From Orbilia blumenaviensis (Eukaryota > Ascomycota > Orbiliomycetes > Orbiliales > Orbiliaceae), in NCBI GenBank assembly GCA_036872755.1, contig JAVHNS010000016.1:868001-932000 (forward strand): a stretch of DNA of 64,000 bases, given 5' to 3'. How positions within the stretch are numbered: position 1 is the stretch's first letter; every line of letters begins with the position of its first letter. The notes beneath the pieces were generated by a model. The model made no database searches and was not told the DNA's origin. It saw only the letters and a list, made by a program, of their open reading frames with translations. Below are positions 10,581 to 21,299 of this stretch, in pieces. Made by a program: the position numbers and the translations under genes.

Positions 10581-11061
10581 TATGGTGGCCAAAACGCGTC
10601 GGGACGATATATAATACGAAACCGCACAAAATATACATTACAACTTAAGCGAGGCATAAGTGTGTTAATTTTTCATAATTATGCTCGACCATCAGCCTGC
10701 TATTAGCTTACCATTGGCCTGCCACCAGCTTGCCCGCCTTTTTATCAGAGGCTGAAGAAAATCCAGACAGCCAGCATACTAACTCATAATTATTCCATAT
10801 ACCCGGCCATTTAACACGCACACACTATTAGCTACAGTTAGATTTATTAGTAGGAAAAAGTAGCCTGAACCTTTCGCCGCTTAGCGATCTGGCTGCCTGG
10901 CGGTCTGGCTGTTTGGATTTTCTTCAGCCTCTAACTAGGCGGGCTAATGGTAAGCCAATAGCAGGCTGATGGTCGAGCATAATTATGAAAAATTAGCACA
11001 CTTATGCCTCGCTTAAGTTGTAATATATATTTCGCGCGGTTTCGTATTATATATCACCATA
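10581..11061. mobile_element. Non-autonomous fold-back (MITE-like) element with long inverted repeats
   Basis: The arms at about 10606-10774 and 10905-11055 are near-perfect reverse complements over about 150 bp, with a few substitutions and small indels. Shared stretches include ACAACTTAAGCGAGGCATAA, CATAATTATGCTCGACCATC and GGCTGAAGAAAATCC. About 130 bp of unique sequence separates them. The outermost bases TATGGTG are inverted at both ends. The left end also carries about 18 extra bases between TATGGTG and the main arm. The hexamer TCTAAG flanks both ends (10575-10580 and 11062-11067), extendable to TCTAAGTA, and may be a target-site duplication. No transposase frame is present. The superfamily cannot be assigned from this one copy. 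Confidence 0.75.
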
Positions 11062-11067
11062 TCTAAG

Positions 11068-12345
11068 TACCGTTAATAATATTCTAACAGTGATAAGTGC
11101 TAGTATAATGCATGCCCCAGCAGTTGTTGAAAGACACTAAAACTCATGACGGTCCACAGAGTGATCATTGATAACTGGGCTGTGCTTGTGTGGTCAACCG
11201 GCAAGCGGGCTTTTTGTGCATATCCATCTTCGGCATACGATTTCCTCGGCTTATTTTCTCAGATATATTCGTATATACGTATACTTGACCAATAGTAGAA
11301 TACCTGACATCGAATCTTGCAGATACAGCCCATCCGGAAACGACCCTTGGCAGACAAGTTCTGAAACTATATTTCACAGCTGATATATATGGCATGTTCA
11401 TATGCCGAACACATGCAAACATATGGTCTTTTTGGCTTCTGCTCTCACGCTAGTTGAGGCTGGCTCTAGAGGCAGCCTAACGAAGGAGAACGTGCAATAT
11501 TGATCCCGTCCCCTAGTGTCTACCATGTTCAGTATAGTATATCTCGTATATTACCGATGCTGTTACCTTGCATATATTGGCAACGCGATCTCCGGATTAA
11601 ATGCCGACTAGAGAAATAACCAAAATGTTCGGGCCGCCGGCTGGAGCGTATAATTCTTCTAAATAGACTACTCCAATACGTAAAAAAGCCATAGACTGGG
11701 ACTGGACTGTCATATTATCCAACAAGGCGGCGTGTTGACGTGCTATAAAGCCAACAACCCCCCCTTGCATCCTCAACGCAGGGAGGGGGTCACAATTGCT
11801 GTTTCGAGATCTTGCCAACGCCCTCGCACGTGTAATTACCAGAAACGACGAGCCATTGCCTTTGATATGATAGGTGGAATATGTCCGCTGGTTCCCAAAT
11901 TACGTGTATGATTACCAAAAAGCATTGTTGCAGCAGTTTAAACCGGGGCGTGCAGAGGAAAACCAACGCACAAAAAGCCACAAACTGCACCTTGCTTCGT
12001 TTATTATGCCATGACTTGATATCTTCGTCTTGAAGGGGAGAGACCAGCGTATCAGCCAAATGTTTAGTCTGTTCAAGTGGGGTCAGTCAGATAGTCTGCT
12101 CAGGAGGACCTTGTTAGATGGCGTAAAAAATCACTGACTACTCGCAAGACTATACTCAGCTCCTGTATTGGCAGGAGTCCTGCCCCACATGCTGAATATA
12201 GTCTCCAGCAAGGAGATCTCTTAGTAGCTTTTGCTTGAGAGCAGTGGTAGCATCCCGTCTTCCAATTGGCCAAGGCAGCTGAACTCTACAGCACAAAGCT
12301 AGTGATATCATATACTTTCTCGCAAAATGGTGTAGACCTCTCGAA
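11068..12345. other. Gene-poor stretch with discontinuous minus-strand frames
   Basis: Three minus-strand frames (about 12413-12156, 12059-11790, 11818-11597) follow one another and look protein-like in composition. They are separated by stops and show no splice-consistent joins or known motif. They may be the remains of a decayed gene. I do not call one. Confidence 0.3.
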
Positions 12346-12353
12346 TATATAAA
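12346..12353 (+). promoter_or_regulatory. TATA box upstream of the 12593 secreted-protein gene
   Basis: TATATAAA lies 240 bp before the ATG. It is followed by an A/T- and C-rich leader and an A-rich context (TCAAAATGG) at the start codon, consistent with strong expression. Inferred from sequence. Confidence 0.4.
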
Positions 12354-12592
12354 GAGGTCAGTCTGGTACCTGTTGATCATTTCCTTCTCACTATCATCAG
12401 CACAGTCGATCATTCAATCATTATTTTTCAGCAAAGAACAAAGCCTCAGGCACTTCCACTCTTTTGAAATAAACCAGTCGCTCTTTCAGCACTTCTTTCT
12501 TTATCACGATCTTCCCACCATCTGAATCTATCCCATACATTCTTTAAAATAATCTTTACATTCTAATAAATAATCACTCCTAATATATCAAA

Positions 12593-13330
12593 ATGGTTGC
12601 CATTCAAGCTATCTCTACTGCCTTGGCTTTCACCGCCGTCACTCTCCCAGTCGCTCTTGCTGGTGCTAGGACAGTCGATTTCTCTGATAACTATGTCCAG
12701 CCCGGTGAGATCAAGCCACTCTACAGCTCTCATGGTTATCAATTTGAGCACTTCGACCTTATCGGTGGTGTACTCGATGCCGCTGGAAATATCGTTGAAG
12801 ATCTTCTCACCACTCTCGGCCTTCGCGGTGGTAAGAAGTACAAGTATGGCCATGGTGTCGGAATCGTTGGCGGATACGACGGCTACAAGCCCGGTCGCAT
12901 CTACCATTCCTCTAAGAAGCCATTCAACATCCTCGGCCTCAAGGCTCTCTGTTGCGCTGGTGATATCTCCAACAGATGCGAAGTCGTTGACTGCAAGATC
13001 AAACTGAGTGGCTACGATAAGCCACAGGGCGGCAAGAAGATCTACGACCACGAATTCTACATCCCAAGCTCCTACAATAAAGGTCACGGTAATGCTCCAA
13101 TTGACATCGATGCTACTGTTGACGGTGTCGTTAACCTCGGACGTCACAATACCGCGTTGCACGGCCTCGAAGTTCATATTGAGATTCTCGACCTTATCGA
13201 TGTTGATATCAACACCAAGCAGAAGCACCGTGGTCGTTACAGCTACAAGTCTCGCTCCCAGAACCCCAGAACCTCCGGTCTTCTCGGACTTGGACTGCTC
13301 GTCGACGCTGACATCCAACTCGCCTTGTAA
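12593..13330 (+). CDS. Secreted protein with a CC...CxxVxCK signature
   Basis: The gene is intronless and encodes 245 aa with a signal peptide (MVAIQAISTALAFTAVTLPV, cleavage near ALAGA). The mature part reads as a beta-rich secreted domain. HGYQFEHFDLIGG near the N-terminus is followed by PFNILGLKALCCAG, then CEVVDCKIKLSGYD, and a late LEVHIEILDLIDVDI strand. Four cysteines (CC, C-x4-C) would allow two disulfides. The pattern matches the gene at 17065 (FFCCSS ... CTQVECK), so the two appear to be distant paralogues. It also resembles many uncharacterised fungal secreted beta-sandwich proteins. Basic KYKYGH and KHRGRYSYK patches are notable. The plus strand was chosen over a 251-codon antisense frame because of the signal peptide, start context and TATA box. 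Function unknown. Confidence 0.85.
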   Translation: MVAIQAISTALAFTAVTLPVALAGARTVDFSDNYVQPGEIKPLYSSHGYQFEHFDLIGGVLDAAGNIVEDLLTTLGLRGGKKYKYGHGVGIVGGYDGYKPGRIYHSSKKPFNILGLKALCCAGDISNRCEVVDCKIKLSGYDKPQGGKKIYDHEFYIPSSYNKGHGNAPIDIDATVDGVVNLGRHNTALHGLEVHIEILDLIDVDINTKQKHRGRYSYKSRSQNPRTSGLLGLGLLVDADIQLAL

Positions 13331-15488
13331 ATGACGATACGAAAGAAGTGACCAGATGATCGCAATAACCTTTTTTTATTTCCTGTATTCGCCACATCGA
13401 CAAGACCGGGGCTTTCCTCAGGGCCCGAGGCATGTTCCGGTTATGCTACGACTATAAACGATACGAGAAGCAAAAAAGCTTTCACGACCTCAACTATTTT
13501 TTTAATTTTTTTTTTTTTTTCAACCATTAACGGAGCCCTCAACCTACGCTGATTCCTAACGTCTTCGAGACAGAAACGCCATTTTCTTCTTCAGGAGGTT
13601 ATTATCAAAAGCCATCATTTCCCTTGTCCTGTATGCTTTTGCTCTTTGCTGTCGAAAAAGTTGATTGTCTATATCAGGCTAGCTAGTTCTATCCTTCCAT
13701 CTTTTTCTTCCTATCCTTTTTTTTATACATATATCTCAAAAAACAGTGGTTGTATGTGGGCGCACGGTAGTGCATTTTTTGGGATGAAACATTTCCTTAT
13801 TGTCATAACGAGAATGTACTAACCTGGTGGCGAATATTCTTTATATCCTTTCCTTGTTCTGTTTGTCGCGGAGTACTTTGATGTTTTTCCTCCTGGTGTA
13901 TTATTACGAAATCTATACAAAATCATGAGCTCATTAAAAAAAAAAAAAGATTTTATCTATGGCAACCAGCCTAATCGTGAATATATGATCTACAGTACAT
14001 CCTATATGGTTACGATAAAAGGAGCGACCGTTAAGGTAGCTTGCCGTATAGAACGACAGACCTAGGATCGACAGGCACACCTTGTATCACCTGTTACATC
14101 CTTGATCAATAAGGTATAAAGTTTAAATCTTTCTGTGTAACCGTCTACAGCTGTTGGGCTGGGATCGGAGGCTGTTGGTTAGTTGGCTTGACGTTTGACT
14201 CGAGATACCGGTTTTCAATCAAATTGCAATGCAAACCGACCATGGTAGAGGTTATAATACCAAATTTACAAATCAGTTTAGTATATATCCATTTTCTTCC
14301 TCTTTTTATCTTTGCCACATTTCCTATATATATATCAATCGATCCGAAAACTGTGCTCCACTTCCACGCTTCTAACTTTAACATGACCATGGCCGGATCG
14401 TGGCCTGTTTGTGCAACGCGAAATCGGCTCTCAAAATGCAACAATGTCCCTTGGTTACACAAGTAAAACCGGGGAGGTGGCGATGTCAGCCCTACAGCCC
14501 CGAAAGCTTCATTCTGCTTTCGATAACCTGGGGGTTCGTTATGAGTTTTATTTTCTTTGGCCCCTCGGCTCCCTCGTAGGGGTGAACGAGTTTGCCTTCA
14601 TGTCCCATGGCAGCCTATTAGAGGTTTTCAGCATACTATAAATCTGTAGATACATTGACACCGCCTCAGCATGGTCTTATATCCACGTACGAAAAAAGGG
14701 TCAGCCGGATGAAGAAAGTATGATTACGAGGCTGATTCATATCGAAACGCTAACCAGGCTTTGTGGAACGATTGAGCCATAAACAAAGATCGAAAACTTA
14801 AATAGTCACACAAGGGAAATTTTTACAAAGGGAATTTGAAGGCTGAAATCTGACAACATGATGATGGAGATAATGATGACATACCCGCAGATATGTGATT
14901 TTTGTCTATAAATTGCAACGGTAGATCCTCGTCTGAGAAGAGAGAATGGAATGCACTATCAAACAACATAAGATCTAAAGATTACTGCTTACTACTGATC
15001 CCTCGATTGACTCGACGAGATGATTCACAAGTGAGATTCGAAAAATTTTGGAGTGCTCGCCTCATATTGCTATATCCCAAAATTTAGAAAAATAAAAAAT
15101 AAATAAAAAAACAAACAACCAATTAGCTAGTTAGTATAATCAACTAACGATTTACTTTTACTTTTTCAACGGTTTCAAGATCTGGCCCATCCACTAGACA
15201 GGGCCCTCGGGCTTACGAATTACGCCAGCTTCCGATGGGAGGGAGTCGCAGTCTTTAAACCTTCTGAATCCTCCCTCGGAAATCTTTTCAGTGTCAGCAA
15301 GCCGTTTGCCATATTGAGCGGCATGCCGGCATAAACCCCTCTAATGGCGGTGCCGCGGTGACAATCACATCAATCATTGGCCCGATTTCTCGAGAGTTCC
15401 TCAATTTGATATACTGCCAAAGTAGCAATCCTACAGCTGGGATCAGCCGGTTCCGTGTACCGTCTCCGTGACCGGGAAGGATACACAG
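13331..15488. other. Gene-free AT-rich stretch
   Basis: Poly-T and poly-A tracts near 13499-13520 and 13937-13949 are probably 3' UTR of the gene before. No gene or RNA is supported. Confidence 0.5.
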
Positions 15489-16032
15489 GGCAAGTATTGT
15501 ATTTGAAAGATCTTTCGTGGCAGCCCCAACGGCAACCGGCTCAGGTCTAGATGGACTTCTTCAACGCACAGTCGTCATTGTCGGCAACCTAGCGGGAGGG
15601 GTAGGTGGGCTCAGAGGCGGAGGGATAGGAGGGATAGGAGGGAGGGAATCCCCTACAGGGGTAACCAGCGTCTTATTTGAAGCACCTCCCGTTGGTGGTC
15701 TTGGAAAACGGCAGCTACCCGGGGTTCCAGACTTGCCAGCCTTGTCAACATTATTGACGGGTCTCCCCAGATTGCCCCTCCTTATGGGCATCGTACCGAC
15801 CGGGCTTCCTAAGCTGCCAGGAGGGGATATACTCGGCAGGGTTTCAGTGGTTGAAGCCTCATCACGGCCCAATCCGACCTTTTCGATCCCACTACCCCCA
15901 ACACCCTGGCCTTTCAACCCTCAAGCTAAGGCTGAAAGCGCTTTGAAACCCAAGTTACAGAATAAGGCCACTGGAGCCAACGGATTGGTCTTGATTGCGC
16001 GGCGGCGGATCTACGAGTTAGCCTTTAACTAA
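15489..16032 (+). pseudogene. Gly/Leu/Pro-rich secreted-protein-like exon without a start codon
   Basis: A long frame opens after a splice acceptor-like ACACAG (ends 15488) and runs to a stop at 16030-16032. It has no ATG before 15784. Its first residues, VAAPTATGSGLDGLLQ, parallel the junction of the 9306 gene (TAAPVEPR then GLLDGLL). Glycine-rich GGIGGIGG and repeated LPGVPDLPAL / GLPRLPLL / GLPKLPGG segments follow. I found no signal-peptide exon with a usable donor in the preceding 600 bp. It is most simply a 5'-truncated relative of the 9306 type. A distant first exon is possible. Confidence 0.35.
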
Positions 16033-17064
16033 GCTAAGCACTTAACATAACACTTAGTTTTCGATCTCGATTTAAGCAAGGGCTTATTGTTACCTTAGTT
16101 AGTGTACCGGGTACTGGCTTAATAGGAATAGCATTTTTTTTATATCACTTCTAATACCATATGCTTAACCGCCATTATTAGCCAATGGATTTTACGCGCT
16201 ATAAGCCTATTGTTCAAAAGTCAAAGGGAAAATTTCAATTTTCTGCATGTGTGTGACTAAGTAGCCCCGCGAGGCCACGGTTTCTTCGATATGATAGGCT
16301 GGGAGAAATATGTACACGATACATCATAGTCGTGTACATCCATTCCTATACCCGCCCGCCCTATCCTTTCCCGACCCCGCCATGCCGAGATATCTAACCA
16401 AATCCGGTCGATGTGGTATTCTAACACCTGCATTCGCGCGCATTCTAGCCATGCATACTGCGTTACAGTCTAAAACAAGCATGCCCTTCCCGTCTAAGGG
16501 CCCCAATAAAGTAGTAAAACGAAACAGAATAACCTGTACCAAGAGATTCAGAATCTTTAGACTAAGACTTTCACTCGCCACCCCCTTGGCTTAGCTTGTG
16601 GTTCTAGCGATTCCCGAATCCAGGGGGCGCGCCTTTTTTTCTCTCTTCAGTGCCACCTGACTGCGGAATCGAGCTGTTAAGCTCCCACCCCTCTCATTAT
16701 TATGCAGGGAGGCTTGGGGACCTCAGGTTGAAATACCAGTCTCCTTCCACCGACGGAGATTTTTTACTCTTCTGTTGGCTTGGGGGTTTTCTATATAACT
16801 ATCAAAGATCTGGAGGAGATATTCGAATTCTCTTTCTCTCTCTTCTTTCTGCAGTGCAGTGCACGTTTGAAACGGCAGACTTACATTCTTTTCGTGGTCT
16901 TATATATATTTCGTAGATATCTATACTCGATATAATAATCATCCTTTTGATTATATCTAGATATACTTATCACAGGCTGTTGAGCTGAACTCCACCTGTA
17001 TTGACACTCGTTTCATTACTTCTTTTTATTTTATTTTTATTTTATATAAAAATCACTGCCCATC
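16033..17064. other. Upstream region of the 17065 secreted-protein gene
   Basis: AT-rich DNA with no supported gene. CTATATAAC near 16790 and TTATATATATTT near 16901 are possible TATA elements for the gene at 17065. Confidence 0.4.
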
Positions 17065-17925
17065 ATGCACTTCAAATCAGCATCAATTCCAGCTTTCTAC
17101 ATCGCATTGAGTGCTCTTTACCATGGCACAACAGCTATATCAGCTGCAAGCTCGGTTCTAGACGTAAGTAACCGTCGTTTATAATGCAAAAGCATCTGAC
17201 CACCTCCCAGAAGTACCTTGAAAGCTAACATTTTTTTTAAAACTCAGTTCCGAAACTTGGTTATTCCATCAACAGCTGCAGCCCCAGTTCCCCTGGGAGA
17301 CTTCGGGGGCATCAAGTTCCAAAATATCGAAGTGGCCCGCATGGCCACCCAGCCTCTGGGCACTGACGGAAACGAAGGGGTGATGGCGGATGCAAATGGT
17401 CTGCTACACCCAACCGCCGATAAACCCTCTACAACAATAGCAATTATAGACCCCAAAAGCGCGCCCTCTGGCGGGGAGATCACACTCCCCGCGGACAAGA
17501 GACTGCAGTCTTTCAGTTTCTTTTGCTGCTCCTCCAAAGAAGGCGAGAGTATTCTAGACGGACATGAGTGCACACAGGTAGAATGTAAAGCTACCGCACA
17601 AATAAGTGGCATGGGGAAGGACGGGAAGACGGTTACACAAATTGGCGGAACGGCCGTTGCGTCGGCCTCGAAGGCTGCCGATGATATTTCACCTGGTCCT
17701 TTTGTGAGCAGCTTGGAATTGCAGGATGCGACTGCGGATTTTGCAACGGGGACAGCACAGACGGCTACTATCACATTTGCCAGCGTTGATTCACAAACCG
17801 AAGGTGGTGCTACCTCGAGAATGAGGAGGGGCAGGAGAGCGACCGCAATGAAGGGGGCCGAGGATATCATTATAGTAATTCCGGATATGGTTATTCTGCC
17901 AGAGGGCCAGGAAACCCAAGCCTAA
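17065..17925 (+). CDS. Secreted protein with a CC...CxxVxCK signature (two exons)
   Basis: Exons 17065-17163 and 17248-17925 give 258 aa. The first exon encodes the signal region (MHFKSASIPAFYIALSAL) and is exactly 33 codons, the same length and phase as exon 1 of the 9306 gene. The mature protein has DFGGIKFQNIEV, then SFSFFCCSS and ECTQVECKATAQISG, then a Ser/Thr/Ala-rich beta-strand region (TATITFASVDS). This order and spacing parallel HGYQFEHFDL, LKALCCAG and CEVVDCKIKLSG in the 12593 protein. A basic stretch RMRRGRR precedes a hydrophobic IIIVIPDMVILP tail. No known enzyme motif is visible. Function unknown; probably a secreted accessory protein. Confidence 0.82.
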
Positions 17926-18351
17926 GCATCGGGTATGATAATGGCGGGGTCTTATCATCATTAACATTTATCATTTGTATCATTATTCATCCAGACACTC
18001 TCTGGTTATATCTTTATCTGATACCCAAGTATGAAATATATTAAAGGATATCCTTCAACAATGAACACAACGAACGCCACCTCCCCATTTATCATCCTGA
18101 CTTGACTTGATATCGGATTAGAGCCATCAGTGTCAATACCGTGAGATGCATTTCCTCTTCAGAAGACTCGCTCTATCGATTGGGAAAAAATGACCATAGG
18201 AATAAACAACCACATATGACTGAACCGCCTGGTCTGGCACCATGGAAAACCTCAAACTTCAGACCTCAAACTCCGGATCGGTCCAAATCCTCGAATGATC
18301 GAGGGCATATTCTTACAGTGCAGTCGACAAGACCACTCATCCAATGACTGA

Positions 18352-18437
18352 GGCCTGCTGGCCCAATGGCAAGGCGTCTGACTACGATTTCTTAAGTCGG
18401 TATCAGGAGATTGCAGGTTCGATCCCTGCGTAGGTCA
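18352..18437 (+). tRNA. tRNA-Arg (anticodon ACG) with a 14-nt intron
   Basis: Acceptor halves GGCCTGC (18352-18358) and GTAGGTC (18430-18436) pair over seven positions, with discriminator A at 18437. The D arm GCC...GGC, anticodon arm TCTGA/TCAGG and T arm GCAGG-TTCGATC-CCTGC all form. The anticodon ACG is at 18384-18386. The intron at 18388-18401 sits one base after the anticodon, the canonical position, and leaves a 72-nt mature tRNA. A T-run follows at about 18450 as a Pol III terminator. It decodes CGN arginine codons after A34 editing to inosine. Confidence 0.93.
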
Positions 18438-18880
18438 TCTCAGGAATTTCCTTTTGCTTCCCATCTCGATGGGACCTGCTGTTATCCTCTTGATAGCATC
18501 CAATTTTTTTTTTCTTCGCCTAGATCGATGTCCTTGCTATATTAGGAAGGGTTTGTCCTACCGAAACGTCCAGGGTAGAGCTCTTCGGAAGGGCTACAGG
18601 GAAACAGATTGTTAGATGTTTAAGGGCTTAAGGCCTAGGAAAGACTGTTATGATAGGGAAGACGCTCTTTATTGAGCTTTGTATAATAAATTAAGGAAAT
18701 ACTATCTATTCTGTGATATTAATATGGGGTTACTAAGGTCGTTGCATCGTGTTGACCATTGTTACATTTTATATAGTCTAATATTTCGGCTTGAAAAAAA
18801 GATTTTGGCTCGCTTGAGCTCCATAGACTTCTGGGCTTGATAAACTCGAGGACCAAAAGAATAAAAAACAAAAGGGAGAA

Positions 18881-18953
18881 TGACCTAAGCAGGGATCGAA
18901 CCTGCATAGCGAAACTTAATCGTAGTCAGACGGTCTTTCCTTGTTCCAAAATT
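18881..18953 (-). pseudogene. tRNA-Arg(ACG)-derived pseudogene
   Basis: The minus strand carries TCTGACTACGATTAAG, a perfect T arm GCAGGTTCGATCCCTGC and the 3' acceptor half TTAGGTCA. It is close to the tRNA-Arg gene 450 bp away in opposite orientation. The 3' side of the anticodon stem is missing. The 5' acceptor half (GAATTTT region) cannot pair with TTAGGTC. It keeps A- and B-box-like sequence but should not fold into a functional tRNA. Confidence 0.7.
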
Positions 18954-21299
18954 CGATTTGGTCATACACAACTTGCCCAGCTTTCCCGGGAAACCGAATT
19001 TGTTAACCCGAATAGACCCAACACGGTATCTCCAACGTTCTATTCAGACTTCGTCTCGGGGAGGGAGCCATCTTGGAAGGTCCTTGTATCGGTTTCGGTT
19101 GCTATTTTGTAAAAACCCGGGCTTGCCACTGGGGGTCAGATCAGATCAAAATAAACCGGTATGCATGGACCGCACGTCCCTTGCTCATGATGACTCAATC
19201 TACGGCGAAGCCCCCAGAGCCCCAGAATGGCCACGATGTTATAATAATAATATTATAGCATTCACCGGACCATGATATCAACTCGGCCCCAGGGTTTCAC
19301 CTGAGGCGAAGCCTCACTCGCTAAACCCCCACGAACCCCGTATGAAAATAAAACCTCCACAAAGCCACCCCATGGTTCAGTATAAATGCTCGATGCGAGA
19401 GTAGAGACGCATCTTATACGAGCTGCATGTCATACGGTAGACGCCCGCGCCCCTCGGGCCTTCCGAATCCCCAAGTTCAAGGAAGTACCCCCTAGTCTGA
19501 CCCATCGATTGAATCCCAGGTTTACCTGTGGTAAGAAGGAACCGCGTAACCCGGCGTACAAACCGAATGGTTCATTCAGTTTGCCAAATAAGAAAAAAGA
19601 AAGGAAGGGAAAAGAGAGAGATTAAGTTGAGTTATGTACGCCATATCGCACAAGATCGTACCAATCGGAAGGGCCAATATACCTAGCTATATCTGGGTTG
19701 TGTTATAGGGCGTGCATCATATTCCCTTTCGGCCCGATTTTTATAGATTATGGTGACACGAGAGTCCAAACGAGAGAGAAAGTGTACTGCAGCAGTAAGC
19801 TTAGCTTAGCAATATTATTCGATACAGTGGAATTTTCTTCTTCGCCAAAGTTTCGGATTTATGCAACATGCAACCATCGCGAAGGCGATTATGAGCTTTC
19901 ATCCTATTCTCCATCCTCTTCATGATGTTTTATCCGCTATGCAGTCTGGTGGCGAGGGAAATGGGGTGACGATTGCTTATAAATACTCAGCAGTTGAATA
20001 CCACACCATTTCTGAAGAGGTTACGGGTAACGGACAAAAGCTAAGGCCGATAAGGCTGAGAAGTGCTAACCCTTGTATGGCGCCATAACAGGAGAGCAAA
20101 GAAAGAAAGAGCTATTCTTAGTCATGGCGGGCTCTCGGGATTCTAGAATTCCTCGGTGACACTTTTAATTCTGTTTGTGCATGTGTCAAGGGTGGTGAAG
20201 AAAAAAAAGCTTGGAATTCTTGTGTAAAGTCCTCCAGACAATCGGCCGGGCGGGTTGCATCTTCCCGTTAGTTTGTGCCCAACAATAAAAAAAAAAAAAA
20301 AAAAAGCCTCGACATCTAGGTTTGTAGATATCGATGTTGACATGTTGGGCAAAAACATGTGAATCCTTCCTTTGGGGGGTCAAATTCTGAAACAAATAAT
20401 TACAAGATGGAGGGTGGTCGAGGGCTGGGGGGTTCCAATACTTGCTGGGAAATGTTTAACTCAGGCTGCGAGGGAAGATTGCTCTGATACCAATAATGTA
20501 AGGAGGACGCCTGCAGATAAACAAAGATGCATGGACTGCAGCCCTGGCGGTTGTTATCTCCAGATATCGAGGAGCCCTCACCGCGGACAAAGTCAAGACA
20601 GAAAAGAAAAAAAAAAACTTGTTCACCGGGTGGCTTTTCGAGCCATCGGGTCAGACCACCAAGCTAGAGAAGCCAGAGTGACCGATTTTGCCAGGTCCAA
20701 AGGAGCCCCAACGTTGCAGAGTGATAGGGCCGTAAAGTATTTCGGATGGGGGAAACGAATTGAAGTGAACAGGATGAACCCTTGCTTGTCAATGGACTCT
20801 CTGTCCACTGAGCGACGGGTATTAGCCTTTTCCGTTTTTTTTTGGTTTGAAAGGTGGGAAAATAAGAATGGAAAGAAGAAAAGGGCCCCGATTAGAAGTT
20901 GTTAAGTAATAAAAATGAGGAAGAGAGTAGTATTTCGGCGCGAGAGCGACTCAGTGCAATGACACATCGTGAAAGGGACAAAAAGAATTCAGGCACGTCG
21001 CAGGTTGGCTGATTTGACTGCATTCTTTGATTTCTTTCTCATTTCCTGACGTAGGACCAACCTTCTGGTATTCGACGGCTGCTAGGCAGTTAAACCCGAC
21101 AGTTTGCCGGAGGTCTGCATTGCATTAATTTTGGGGTTTGCATGCAGCAATTGAATAGGACTGGATTGGATTCAAGACCTAAATCAACAGTTGGGCAATT
21201 GAGTTGCTGAATCGTAAGAACATGTTAGCAAAACCATCGTGAACGTCAGAATCGAAAGCGTGCAGCCTCGAAACAGATTTCTCGACAGAGAGGCGGACA
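18954..21299. other. Gene-poor stretch without a supported gene
   Basis: Several frames of 60-177 codons occur here (the longest at 20372-20905), but they lack recognisable domains, signal peptides or plausible splicing. Poly-A runs at 20285-20304 and elsewhere suggest ordinary intergenic drift. Confidence 0.4.

Noticed and set aside
12593..13318. 251-codon minus-strand frame opposite the secreted-protein gene
   Set aside because: The plus-strand frame has a signal peptide, a good start context, a TATA box and a cysteine pattern shared with another gene. The antisense frame has none of these.
20481..20492. GCTCTGATACCA, the reverse complement of a plant-type tRNA-iMet primer-binding site used by LTR retrotransposons
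   Set aside because: I found no long terminal repeats, polypurine tract or gag-pol frames nearby, and fungal initiator tRNA ends differ. Probably coincidence.
20372..20905. 177-codon plus-strand frame
   Set aside because: No domain, signal peptide, splice support or biased composition. It is within the range expected by chance in a gene-poor region.
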